Source: Salvia splendens (lineage: Eukaryota > Streptophyta > Magnoliopsida > Lamiales > Lamiaceae). From it: a stretch of 64,000 bases of DNA. The position numbers were made by a program, and so were the translations under genes. Under the pieces are notes generated by a model. The model had not been told where the DNA came from, ran no database searches, and saw only the letters and a program-made list of their open reading frames with translations. Numbering within the stretch: position 1 is the first letter of the stretch; every line of letters begins with the position of its first letter. Below are positions 1 to 10,610 of the stretch, in pieces. The DNA is taken from positions 2,666,001-2,730,000 of the forward strand of contig NC_056046.1 of NCBI RefSeq assembly GCF_004379255.2. The letters run 5' to 3'.

Positions 1-400
1 ACGATGATTTAGCGTTTAAAATAATGTGAAGCGCCGAAAGTGATTTTATAATTATCATCCAGATAAAAGTTGTTCGAATTTTGTCGAGATTGTCATTTTG
101 GAAGGTCTAATTCAATGTTTTATACCTTTTTCATTTTAGAGAAAATTCGAATGGATGCTGATTTAGCGTTGAAAATAAGCATAAAGCGCCAAAAGCATCT
201 TTATGAGTAATAGTCTAGTTAAAAGTTGGCCGAAATTTAAGTCGAGATTGAAATTCAAATCTGTACAAACTGTATGGTTGAAGAATAGTGTGAGCGCCGA
301 AAGTGATTCTATAGATAATCGTCTAATTAAAAGTTGGCCGAAATTTAAGTTGAGCTTGCAATTCAAACTTTTGCAATTTTTTATTTACTCAAAATTTTAA
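1..400. repeat. Diverged tandem repeat at the window's left edge
   Basis: Three diverged copies of a block lie in the same orientation near 30, 185 and 290. Each starts with AGCGCCRAAAG, continues through a TTAAAAGTTGGCCGAAATTT-like core and ends with a GAG-TTG-AATTCAAA stretch. Copies 2 and 3 are closest and about 107 bases apart; copy 1 is more diverged and about 155 bases upstream. The array probably continues beyond position 1. The short open frames on both strands here are by-products of the repeat, not genes. Confidence 0.7.
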
Positions 401-1321
401 GTTGAGATTTTGCAATCTAAATCTAAGTTAATGTTGCTAAGTGTAAAAAGGGTTATTTTGGAATGAATAATTTCGTACTTCTATAATTCAGGTTTCATTC
501 AATTTTTGAAGATTTAACCTCAATACAAGATTATACTGTAAAAAATTTTACACTCTTCGGTTTGTAGTGATTTACAAAGTGTTTTGAGTTAAGTTGTGAA
601 GTTAGTTTGAGTTTTAAAGGCAGATTGTGATAATATACTATTCATGATTATGATATTATTAGGGAAGTGATCAAAAATCTTCCGAGCATTAATTTACTTA
701 CTAATTAAAACGTGACACTTAGAAAAAGATAAAATGAAACGTTATTTAATTCCTAATTAAAGCTTATATTTATGGAAAGACGTTTAATTGATCGCCTAAA
801 CAAAGGTCTCTTTTAACCGAGTATTCATTAAATATAAAAAATATTTTATAAGGACTTAATTGTCATCATACGATCTTCCTAAATCCTAATTATATATAGC
901 TCCATTCCGAGACACCAATATTTATTTATTGTTTTTATCTCTCTATTATTGTATCATGACAAAGATATGCATATTTGAAATTTAAGTAACAGGCTATTTT
1001 TTTAAAGTTACGGAATTTAATTACAATTTGACCGAATTTATATTTTTTTTATGATTTGCTTCTTTTTTTTCTATCTCTAGTACTTCATCAATTTTACATA
1101 AAAATTCATTCTCACAACTAATAAGACTATTAATAATAGACAAAAAGAGTAAAAAAAAAAGTAATTACCATCACTCCAAAACAAACATTACCAAAATATT
1201 ACTATCAAACAACATTACAAATTAATCATATGTTTTCCTCCAAAAAAAAGAAGAAAACAACACAATTATATTATAACATCAAATATATAACCACAATCAC
1301 AAGACAAGAAAGATTACTAAT
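401..1321. other. AT-rich spacer, no gene seen
   Basis: AT-rich DNA with homopolymer runs. I see no coding exon, RNA gene or clear transposon end. The last 100 or so bases probably hold the 3' UTR of the CASP-like gene on the minus strand. Confidence 0.6.
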
Positions 1322-2539
1322 TTAAGGAAGAACAGAAGAGTTGAGAGGAAGCTTATTATAACCTGCATAGTGATTACGAATCCTAACGATAGAAACAGCG
1401 CAGATTATGATCATCAGCAACACCCCAACGAGCGAAGAGATCATGGCGGCACCACCACGGTTGCAATAGCTCTCGAATTTGTCGCATATTTTGTTCCACC
1501 GCGCGTGGGAATTCCCGTTCCTCCCTAGCTGCCCCATGAACACCGCCGCGCTTGCGCCACCGGAGACAATAGCTACGTTCACCTATAACTTTAAAAGGTT
1601 AAAAAAAATCCAAGGAGGGGTGAAAAAAATACAAATTGGTTTGGGGGGCTGAAGCTCCCCCAAACACATACCTATGTTCCATTATTATGTCCTACTTTCA
1701 ATTTTTTTTATAAATTTCGATTTTTTTAATTCAATTTTGATTTGTTATATGTTAGTCTATTTTAAGGTAATTAAGTGGAGTTATGATTATTTTTAGTAAT
1801 ATTTATTTTCAAATTTTCCATTTTATAATTGATTGTTATAGTTAATTAATCCAAAATTTGGATATACATAATTTTATAAAATTCTATAAATACTAAATAT
1901 AATTCTCGTTATAAATAGTGAAATTAATAGTGGGACACAATATACTCTAGACAGGGGATCTCATCCAAACCCCCCCAACCCCCGGCCTAAACAATACTAA
2001 AACGACGCAAGATGAATTCTCTAAGAACAACTTAGTAGGTAAGACGTTTTCCTCCAAATAATATGTATGAGGACATCGAAACGAAAACATACCAAGTCCA
2101 AGACTGGAACAACCAAGGGAGCGAACCCTTTGAGACTGAGCTTGGATCCAGCAAAAGCGACCGCCAGCATCAGCAAGTTGTGGAGAGCAGCATTGGCATT
2201 AGCAACCACAAAGAACCTGTGTTTTCACATCCACTCTGTGTCAAGTGTGTGAATTTTTGTTGCATAATTTTTTTTATGTGGTTTAAAGTCTAGAAGAACA
2301 TACACAAATGCCGGAGTGTGTTGGAACTTTGCACTGAGGGTGGCTCGAAGAGGCACTGTTCCGATCGTCGCAACGGTGAAGGTCTTCGTCTGCTTGTTGA
2401 GCGCCATAACCAGCGTAGCATCCAGTGTTAGTAGAAATGCAAGCACCCTAAGCACCTTGATGATCGAGTCGACCTTCGTGGAGACTGCCGGAGCTTGGTC
2501 GTGGCCGACCTCCGGCTTTTCTCTTCCTTCTGAAGCCAT
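1322..2539 (-). CDS. CASP-like membrane protein (CASPL1-type)
   Basis: Three exons: 2304-2539, 2093-2216 and 1322-1582, giving 206 residues, usual for the family. Both donors are GTATGT and the joined frame is continuous. The product is a four-helix membrane protein of the Casparian-strip membrane domain (MARVEL-like) family. The N-terminus is cytosolic; helix 1 is near VLRVLAFLLTLDATLVMAL, followed by the KQTKTF stretch. Exon 2 carries FVVANANAALHNLL (helix 2) and helix 3. Exon 3 holds GGASAAVFMGQLGRNGN, the ARWNKICDKFESYC loop with its conserved Cys pair, and helix 4. These are hallmark CASPL1 positions. Such proteins sit in the plasma membrane and act as scaffolds; most CASPL1 members have no defined role, so substrate and tissue cannot be inferred. 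TATA-like DNA lies at about 2636-2646, some 100 bases upstream of the start. Confidence 0.9.
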
Positions 2540-2845
2540 TGCTGTGGCCGCAGTGGTGGTCAGGGGTATTGTGGAGGATTGTTGAATGGGGTGAAGGTGA
2601 GAAGGTAGTGAATTTTCATTGACAAACGCATGTATTATATATATACAGAGACAAAGAGAAGCATTTAAATAGTAATTGTGTTTGGTTAGTCTAACTAAGA
2701 GCTAATCTCATGCAATTAGTCTCAGTAGTTGGGAAAAATCCATAAGTAATCTCAAATAGATGCAATGTAGGTAAATATTGATTGGAAATTAGCATACAGG
2801 GCAACACACTACACTAACTTGCACAATAAAGCAATCACAGTGTGT

Positions 2846-2876
2846 ATCTTTGTGTGTGTGTGTGTGTGTGTGTGTA
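2846..2876. repeat. (TG)n microsatellite
   Basis: A run of about a dozen TG dinucleotides between the CASP-like and LSD1-like genes. Simple sequence repeat only. Confidence 0.85.
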
Positions 2877-3204
2877 TAACAAAGCCAATTCATGAAAGGA
2901 AAGCATTAGGTAACTTTGTCTTTCCAACTATATTTCATGACATTAAGTTACAGTAAATACATATATTAGGTAGCATAACATCAACAAGAAAAAATGACAA
3001 AAATAGAACTTATACAAAAATGACAAAAAAAAAAGTCATACTTTTCTTCTTAGTCCTATACAAACAATGCTAGATAATTCATATTACTACAGCCAGGATA
3101 TACACATCATATCTCTATACCCTTGAAGAAGACAAGGACCAGAAATAGTCATTCACAACAGAAGATCAGAACATGTTATGAACTGTTCTATTTCCATTGC
3201 ATTC

Positions 3205-5057
3205 TTAAGTTGTCACACCAACAACAACGTTGTTCACCTGTGATGATAAGTCAAATCAGTGTCTTATCTGTTATTGTAATGGGAAAGTGACAGGATTCGA
3301 ATGACTAGAGTCGAAAAACTCACCAACTTGCCGCTTTCATCAACAGTCATGGGATTATGAACAACGACTGTTTGGTTATGAGACTGGGATGGCGCCTGCA
3401 ACACAAGGAATAACCTTTTATCCATGTGCGAAAAATATGTACTCTCTTAATGGGAGGGGTAAATGAGGAACTAACTAACCAAGTAAGTAGGCGGCGATGC
3501 AGATGTTGCAATCCCTGCAGGTCGATGTACAGGAATAGGGACTCTTGCGTCGCCATTCTGCATAAGAAGAGACACATAAGTATAATAAAAGACATACTAC
3601 ATGATTCGAGATCACCTTATTATACACAGTATAAGCACCCTCCTGGAGCCACTAATCAGAGAAACTACCATATATTATCGTAACTAATAAATAATCATCT
3701 CCTTCTCACGTCCACATTTTGCATCACTTTTACAAACACATATTGCGACCCATAAGAAGTGCAAGTGGGTTACAAGTAGTACACAAAAGAAACTCATACA
3801 CATCTAGGATAAGAATACCATTCCTTAATGATATTATATATCCTTCTAACTATCCCCATTGGCATTTCCTCATCATTTTCTCAAAGCATACATGCCTAGA
3901 GAAGAGGGATAAAGAAGGGACTCCTCATTCCCCCAGTATAATCCCTCTCACACTCTTGGTATTAATTCTTTTAATAAATGGCTAATAAATAATCAAAAAT
4001 ATTTGGTGTCATTAAATCATAACCACTACCAGGTAGTAAGAAACCTATGAAGTTCAAGTATTCTAACATTTCTTGCATCTTTTCCTTGATTGTGCGGTAG
4101 TTAAGCCTGGTATTAATAAATAAGCAAGCATGTATCAAACGAACAGAGAGAGATAGCATATTTCCTCTTTTCACGCCAAGTTGTTGGCAAAGGCTACTAG
4201 CAGAAAACTACTTGGCTCAGTCCTATATTTGCAATACATTTTAATGTTCAGAGGTGCATGTGAGGGAGTGTAAAAGCACAGTACTAACATTAACGTTTGT
4301 AATGAAATGGCAAACGGCACATTTAACTGATGGAGCTCCAGCTGGATACATGAGCATGGTATGGCAGTTTCCACAGTTGACATGAGCGATATTACTAGAA
4401 GCTGGTGGAGGTGTTGTTGGTAGTGGTGCTGCTGCTGCTGGCCCTGCCAATTCATCATTGAGCAACAATCAGATAAAATCAGGGAAATGCCAAGGATCTA
4501 AGCATTACTGAAAATGGTTCGAGGACAACATGATAAAAGGACCAAGCACCATATACAAAGTTATGAGCCATCAATTTCATACCAGGTACAAGGTTCACTG
4601 TGTGGCAGCAAGAGCACCTAACACTGGCAGCCCCTCGGGCGTGCATAAGTAATGTTCGGCAGCCTCCACATATTAGTTGAGCCATTTCCATCCCTGCATA
4701 TAGCAACAAAACTTCAGTAAAATTGTAACTAACTGAAAGCATGGAGACACAATGGGAGGCACGTGCAATCGATAAATCATAACATTTCTAAGTGATATTA
4801 GAATCACTCTTCAAGCTTAAGAGGACTAAGCAAACAGCCATCGGAAATGTCAGCTGAATAATCAGCACAGCAAGGAAGTTGCAACGGAGTGCAAGCAGTA
4901 CATATGCATCGAATAACTCCTAGATATATGAGTCTTAAGATTTACCAGCAGGCGGGACAGCAGTGATCACATTACATATTGCACAGCAAACATTAGTAGC
5001 TCCTCGAGGGTAAAGAAGCACTGTTCTACACCCGGTGCAAACTATTTGGCTCTGCAT
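3205..5057 (-). CDS. LSD1: LSD1-type zinc-finger protein (cell-death regulator)
   Basis: Six coding exons: 4946-5057, 4583-4693, 4289-4443, 3480-3557, 3324-3395 and 3205-3237, giving 186 residues, essentially the length of Arabidopsis LSD1. Three LSD1-type zinc fingers (CxxCRxxLMYxxGAxxVxCxxC) use Cys 7/10/25/28, 46/49/64/67 and 98/101/116/119. The tail has the LSD1-like [11 protein letters not shown] segment and ends VVVGVTT. Known family role: negative regulator of runaway, superoxide-dependent cell death; it holds bZIP and metacaspase partners. The start is the ATG at 5057, directly before the first finger. A leader intron (about 5060-5495) separates it from a non-coding first exon, with CAG/GTAAG donor at 5496/5495 and TGTAG acceptor. 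The long intron 3558-4288 holds no other gene. LOL1-type paralogues are the alternative, but the three-finger layout and C-terminal tail favour LSD1. Confidence 0.92.
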
Positions 5058-5495
5058 TTCTACAGAAACCTAAATTGCGAAAAGGGGCAAAAGAACAAAA
5101 AAAAATTAGTATTTGGTGCAGAAGAAATATAGCATATACAGCTAACGGAAATCTTTAATTAGCTATCGGGCATCTCTAGAGTTTCAGATATGAGTAAATG
5201 AGTTCAATTCCAGCAAAAAAAACTTAATTAGTTTAGAGTTCAATTATCGAAGATCACAATAAGCTAAACGAAAACAAACTGCACGGATGATCTTAATGGT
5301 CTTATTTTGTGAGTAAAAATCCACGAAATGATAGTTTTGAAACAAAATCGATAAAATATAATCGAATAAATAGGAAAACTAGATCACAACAGATGATTAA
5401 TCTATTTCACGTAAACAAAAAAACGAAGCTTCAAAGTTTGATAATACGAAAATTGAATGAAGAACCGAAGATCAAGTTATGAGAAGTATGCTTAC

Positions 5496-5690
5496 CTGCA
5501 AAGAATTGGATGAATTTCTATCAAATTAGAGATATGATTACTCGGAATCGCTGAGAATCTGACTGCAGCAATCGAAAAACAAATTCAGTCAATCGCACGA
5601 GATTGGATTAGATTACACAGAATTTTGTTCTTCTCCAATCTCCGTTGAAAATTTTACAATTAGGGAAACTGGAATTTCTGACGAATTCCC
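5496..5690 (-). other. 5' UTR exon of the LSD1-like gene
   Basis: Non-coding first exon inferred from a consensus donor at 5496/5495 and the acceptor just before the start codon. The upstream limit (transcription start) is approximate. Confidence 0.6.
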
Positions 5691-5853
5691 CCAACCGAAG
5701 AAGACTAAGAAAATTATTTTATAGGGATATTTTACTAATTTATTTATTAATATTATTATAATTATTTACACATTCTAGTAATCTAGAAGGATACAGTTTA
5801 ATTGATAATTATACGATTTTATTTTATTTTTGGACATATATGTGACTAAGAAT

Positions 5854-5950
5854 GTATAATTACTTCATTCTACTATTTTTACACATAATCTACATGATAA
5901 GCATCTAACTACTGTAGATTATGTGTAAACCTTAATGAAGTAATTATACG
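5854..5950. repeat. Foldback hairpin, small MITE or hairpin locus
   Basis: Two arms of about 40 bases (5854-5893 and 5913-5950) are inverted copies around a loop of about 19 bases. The inner arm is the perfect pair TTACACATAATCTACA / TGTAGATTATGTGTAA. The outer arm pairs TATAATTACTTCATT with AATGAAGTAATTATA. Most likely a very short MITE; a small-RNA hairpin is possible. Confidence 0.75.
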
Positions 5951-6709
5951 CTTGTTAATCATCTTTTCTTTCATTTACTTTATCGAAATATATCGAAATT
6001 CTTTACAAAAAAAATGTACAGCTAAACTTTTTAATCATTTCACAACTCTCAATTAGAGTATTCAAACCTTTTCTATTTTAATAAAAGAAAATTAATATCA
6101 ACCTATCCTATTATACGGAGAATTTTTCAGCTAATTTATAAATTGCACATAAATTTCACTAAACAATAACAAAATGATGTATTTTAAGATTTAATCTCTG
6201 TTCTAATGCGACTAACTTAATTTTGATGATTTTAATTTCATCATAAACTCACAATAAAAATCAATTTTATCCATTTACGTCGATATCCAAAAGAAAATGA
6301 CGATCTTCCTAAGTAAATGATATGTCAAGTCTTTTAGGTAGGGAATATTAAATAACTGTATCTAAGTTTTATTAATTGTTGTAGAGTTTCAATTAATCTT
6401 TAAATGAGACAACCATTGGTGTAATTAGTACTATTATTCTGAATGTCATAGCGAATTGTTACACTTTGGAGGGGTGAAAGAATAATTTTCCATAGTTATT
6501 TTGGAAAAACAAAAAAGCTAATATCAATATACTATCAGAGCAGAAATAAATAGCAAAAACATATACTCCCAGGCATATTATTTGAAATAAACATATACCT
6601 TATAATCTGATAATATAAAATACTATAAACAATACACATTTATCATTATCATATGTACATAGATTAAAAAAAAAAGCAAAAGAAAAAAAAACTCTCAGCA
6701 AAATTCTAA
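5951..6709. other. AT-rich spacer, no gene seen
   Basis: AT-rich intergenic DNA without coding potential, RNA genes or clear element ends. Confidence 0.5.
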
Positions 6710-7479
6710 GAGCTGTGCGTTGCGGGTGCCTATGCCGTTCCGGAGGGACGGTTCTGCGGCGGCACGCGTTGCAGCCGCCGTGTCGTCGCCATTCCGTGCT
6801 TATGCCGTGCCGGGTGTCGTTGCCGCGGCACGCGGCACGACACGTTCCGCCACGAGCCGAGGCAACGTGGCGGGCTCTCAGCGCACGCGTGACGCCCACT
6901 CGCTGCCCCGCGAGTGGGTTTCGTCACGGTGACGCAATAATTCATTTTTTTAATTCGAATTTAAAAAAAAAATTTGCAACGGTATTGTGACCGTTTTTTT
7001 ATCCGCTTTGTTTTTTTTTTAATTTATTTACTCTATAAATACTCCTATTTCATATTCATTTCACTCACAAACACACATCTATTCCTCTCAAATCCTCTCT
7101 ATTTCCACCCTAATTTTCATCTCAAATCAACTCTGTTTTTCTTCTCTCAAATTTAATCAAACTAATGGACTTTTGAACAAATGCGTCAAATATTGGAACA
7201 ATCACTTCAAGAAAATCGACGATTGAGTTGTAACTTTGTTTTAATGTTGTGTGTTTTTTAATAAAGTGTGTTTGTTTTTTATTAAAGTGTGTTTTTTAAT
7301 TGAACTGAGTTGGAAATAAAAAAAAATGAAATTGAATTAATAGCAATTTAAGGAACAGTTAAAGAACGGAGGGTTGCAGGTTCCGTTCCTTAGTTAAGGA
7401 ATGGAGTAAAAAAGTACAGTGGGCCTGCAAATAGTAGTTTAAGGAACGGTTTAGGAACGGAACAACGTTGTGGATGACC
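6710..7479. mobile_element. Harbinger-like element remnant, GC-rich end plus relic promoter
   Basis: A sharp GC-rich block (6713-6935) rich in palindromic CGGCACGCG-type motifs sits in AT-rich DNA. A promoter-like stretch follows, with CTCTATAAATAC near 7031 and a CT-rich leader, then a tiny broken reading frame from 7165. The layout mirrors the promoter and leader of the larger Harbinger element at 39381-41187. The right end, read on the minus strand, begins GGTCATCCACAACG, like the GAGCATCCACAACCG end of that element. TAA flanks both proposed ends (6707-6709 and 7480-7482), but the left end matches the right poorly, so the left boundary is uncertain. Long open frames in the GC block are compositional. 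Confidence 0.55.
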
Positions 7480-7961
7480 TAATAACACCAACCGCCACCT
7501 CAGCTAAGTCATGAACCTCCTTATTCACGCCGCCGCCGTATTCCCGAAGCTGCCCTCGCAAATCTCCGCCTCCCACGCGGCGTCGCTCATCCCGAACTTG
7601 GCGAATTTCGGCACGCCTTTCGTCAGCGCCGCCACGGCTTCGGGAACGTCCGCGGCGATCACCGCCTTGTACGAGATCCAGCACTGGTCCAGCGCCTTCC
7701 TCATCTCCGGATCGCTGCGCCGCCTCAGCTCCTCGACGGCCGACATCGCCGCCTCCGCCTTGGACTTGACGGCGTCGACCAGAATCAGCCCGAGCCCCGC
7801 CACGTCGGCGGTGGCGCTGAGCTGAAAATCGCGGAGCGTGGTGACGCAGAGGTCGAAATTGGGGGTGTTTGAGCATGCGGTTTCGATTTGGGTTTGCTCC
7901 TTGTTTGTGTGATCTCATGCATTTGGAGAAGTGTGAGTATAATAAATGGCAGCTTCATCAT
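7480..7961 (-). pseudogene. Invertase/pectin-methylesterase inhibitor-like pseudogene
   Basis: The central frame encodes a PMEI/invertase-inhibitor domain: IETACSNTPNFDLC near 7870, then GLGLILVDAVKSKAEAA and the helical LDQCWISYKAVIAADVPEAV. The conserved Cys residues of the hairpin and four-helix bundle are present. A plausible signal peptide (MMKLPFIILTLL, ATG at 7961) is in a different frame, so one break lies near 7910. The C-terminal helix (VHDLAEVAVGVI) is in a third frame, so a second break lies near 7525. The gene then stops at the transposon end at 7479. Family proteins are secreted and inhibit acid invertases or pectin methylesterases; this copy should not make a full product. Sequencing error is the alternative, but two breaks plus truncation argue against it. 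Confidence 0.75.
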
Positions 7962-9248
7962 CTCTCTCTGTGGGTAGAGTTTAAGATGATTGTGAGTGGT
8001 ATATAATACATCCCTCTATATATATATATATATATTTTGAGGGATGATTAAGTGTTAATTAATCAATTAATTTTAGTAGAACGGAAAATTCATATTGTAT
8101 ACTCTACTTGGCTTTGTATAACTCTATATTATTGAATCTGCTTATCAAGATATCTATTTTGCTATGGAGAATTATACAAAGGTAGTTATCAAAAAACATT
8201 CATTAGTTTTGAGAATCCACAAATTAATGCACACTTATTTCTTTGTCAATGTTGTACCAATATATATTCTTGTCTTTTATTCATACTTTCTTCATTTATT
8301 TATAACCTTTTCAAGGTATTTCAGGTAAATCTTGAAGAATACTTGCAAAAGTCCTAACCTTGATTCAGAAATAGAGTCGCCGGAAGAAATGGATTCACCG
8401 GATGTTTGAGTTGCCGGAAGAAATGGAGGGAGGCAGAATGAGAGTATTGTGGAAGAACTTCTTGTCCCAATTTTTTTGAAGTGGGGATTATTTTTTGTGT
8501 AGTGAGGCGTTTATTTTGGATTAGGTTTAGAAAATTTTAAATTATGGGTAAAAATGTATTTTGTAAAATTAACTAGGTATTCTTGATATGTAACATGGCA
8601 AAATGGTTGGTTACATATATCATTGAAACATAGATTTTTCAATGGGCTTTGTGCGGGCCGGATACAAAACACGGGCTATTAAGTTTACTAACATAGCTAC
8701 CAAATGCACAAATAAACCCGGATTAATCCCCTTATCTAGCCGTAACATAGCTACCAAACGGCCCCCTAGTGTACACTATTTTATGACGGATATGAAGTCG
8801 CTAAATATAATATTGTGGCTTCAAGGGCTATTTTGCTCTTAATTTATGCAAACTAAACTTACTTCGCAATTAAGAAGCTTTGTGCTAGTGGATTATAGGC
8901 AAAATAGATCGATTCACTTCACAACTAAAATGCTTTACAATCATAAATTAGGCAGTGATCCCAAATAATTAAAGCACCTTTATATTTTTATGCTTATCTT
9001 ATATCTCGAATTTGAAGGCTTGCAGGTAATGCTTGAGCTAGTAATCCGAAACTAATAACTTGATTCATCTCAAGTCTAGTTTTCGTATGATTTGAATTAA
9101 TAAAGCTTGTTTAAGAGAGATCTAGTATAAATGAAGCCTTGTGATATTTTCAAATTCATGAAAATCATTCATTACTCTATACTTGATGTGACATCAGAGA
9201 TGTGATTAGCAGTTGAGTATATTATAACTTATCTCTTCATATCACACT
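7962..9248. other. Spacer with (TA)n and a possible transposon end
   Basis: A (TA)n run lies near 8017-8035. Around 8642-8766 the minus strand begins GGGGGCCGTTTGGTAGC and holds two copies of TTTGGTAGCTATGTTA. This resembles a plant DNA-transposon end, but no partner end was found. No gene seen. Confidence 0.4.
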
Positions 9249-9415
9249 AGGATGGGATCCGTGATGTGCAAAATGCCACAGCAGGGTACTGTGGTGATCT
9301 ACACCACAAATTAATTTCCCCTACTTGTATTATTATTTTTTATTTAAAAAATTAATAGTTAGATTCACCACAACATCCCTGCTATGGCATTTTGCACCGC
9401 AAGAGATCCCATCCC
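9249..9415. mobile_element. Mutator-type MITE with 9-bp target duplication
   Basis: A 167-bp foldback element. The left arm starts AGGATGGGATC; the right arm, read in reverse, starts GGGATGGGATC. The arms match imperfectly over about 50 bases (both include TGCAAAATGCCA and GCAGGG). It is flanked by a perfect direct repeat, TATCACACT, at 9240-9248 and 9416-9424. A 9-bp duplication with long inverted ends is the hallmark of Mutator-like elements. There is no coding capacity, so it is non-autonomous. Confidence 0.85.
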
Positions 9416-10004
9416 TATCACACTTGATGAGATACTAATGAAATTTATTACAATAGGACAGAGCAGCAACATATTTTTCTTCATGCGTAAATTTAATTAT
9501 TGGATATTCTAGGTACGAGATAACTTTGTTTGCATAAAATCCAAATAATGGGAATTGGCACATAGTTTTCAAATATTGTGGGCACTTTATATTGCTTTCT
9601 TGTATGAGATCTTGAATATGTATTTCATTATAATCATCATACTTTAAATCTTGGTTGAATATCCAAAACATCCAGCAATTAACATATTAGTGAACTAACA
9701 ACTATGTCCCTACCCTCAACTTTACATGATAAGTAGTACTATTACTATATGTTACTATGATTATAAGTACTAATATATGTTACTACTAGTTTCCATTCTC
9801 ACAACAAGATATTCTCTACTGTAGTAACCGAGATATGTAATGTGATTATCCTAAATTATAAGTGTATGTGAATTCATTACAATCATTGTGAAAATGGGTA
9901 TGACCTTCCAATCGATTAGTTACAACTATTAGAATCCATCCGATGAGTTCATTTTATTTTCAATTTGTTCGCTCAACCAATAGAAAATCAGCATTTAGTA
10001 TCTA
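9416..10004. other. Spacer, no gene seen
   Basis: AT-rich sequence. The 78-codon minus-strand frame at 9435-9671 has no recognisable domain or gene context. Confidence 0.5.
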
Positions 10005-10256
10005 CTCCCTTCGTCCCATAAAGATTGTCCAATTTTTCCATTTTCATCCGTCCCACAAAATTTGTTTTATTTCACTTTTTACCATTTTTGGGAGTGGACC
10101 TCATATTCCACTAACTTATTACTACTCACATTTATTATAAAACTAATACATAAAAGTAGGACGCACATTCCATTAACTTTCTCAACCCACTTTTCCTTAC
10201 ATTTCTTAAAACTCGTGCCCGGTCAAAGTGAGACAATCTTTGTGGGACGGAGGGAG
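10005..10256. mobile_element. Stowaway MITE (Tc1/mariner-type)
   Basis: The left end begins CTCCCTTCGTCCCATAAAG and the right end finishes TTTGTGGGACGGAGGGAG, matching the Stowaway end CTCCCTCCGTCCC. TA flanks both sides (10003-10004, 10257-10258), as expected for TA target duplication. 252 bp, no coding capacity. Confidence 0.9.
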
Positions 10257-10610
10257 TACATTTTTTTAACTCGCAATTATTTTAATATTCTTAGGCCCAT
10301 AACTTAACATTAGTGGATCTTCAATTGTGGGCTTACTATATAACCATACACATTTAAGTGAACATGTATTGGCTGGCTCAATATATTAAAAATTTCCATC
10401 AAATAATAAATTTTCATATTTATTTCCTTGGATGATAGAATAAAAGTATACAAAACTCGGTTTAAGCGAAATTTCATGTATTTGATTTTATTTCACACAT
10501 GAGTAAAACATAAGCAAAATTGGACAGCTCCAACTTCACAAATAAGAGGTACAATTCCGCTTATTCCATCTGGAAATGAATAAATCAAAAAATAAGCAAA
10601 TCTTAACCCC

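Noticed and set aside
163..400. Overlapping open frames on both strands at the left edge
   Set aside because: They come from the tandem repeat and have low-complexity products; no domain, no codon bias.
6600..6990. Four overlapping Arg/Ala-rich open frames
   Set aside because: Open only because the block is GC-rich; it lies in a transposon-like subterminal region and no family is recognised.
8642..8842. 66-codon frame with a TTTGGTAGC-rich region as a gene
   Set aside because: Two internal copies of a short motif and a GGGGGCCGTTTGG end suggest transposon sequence; the partner end was not found.
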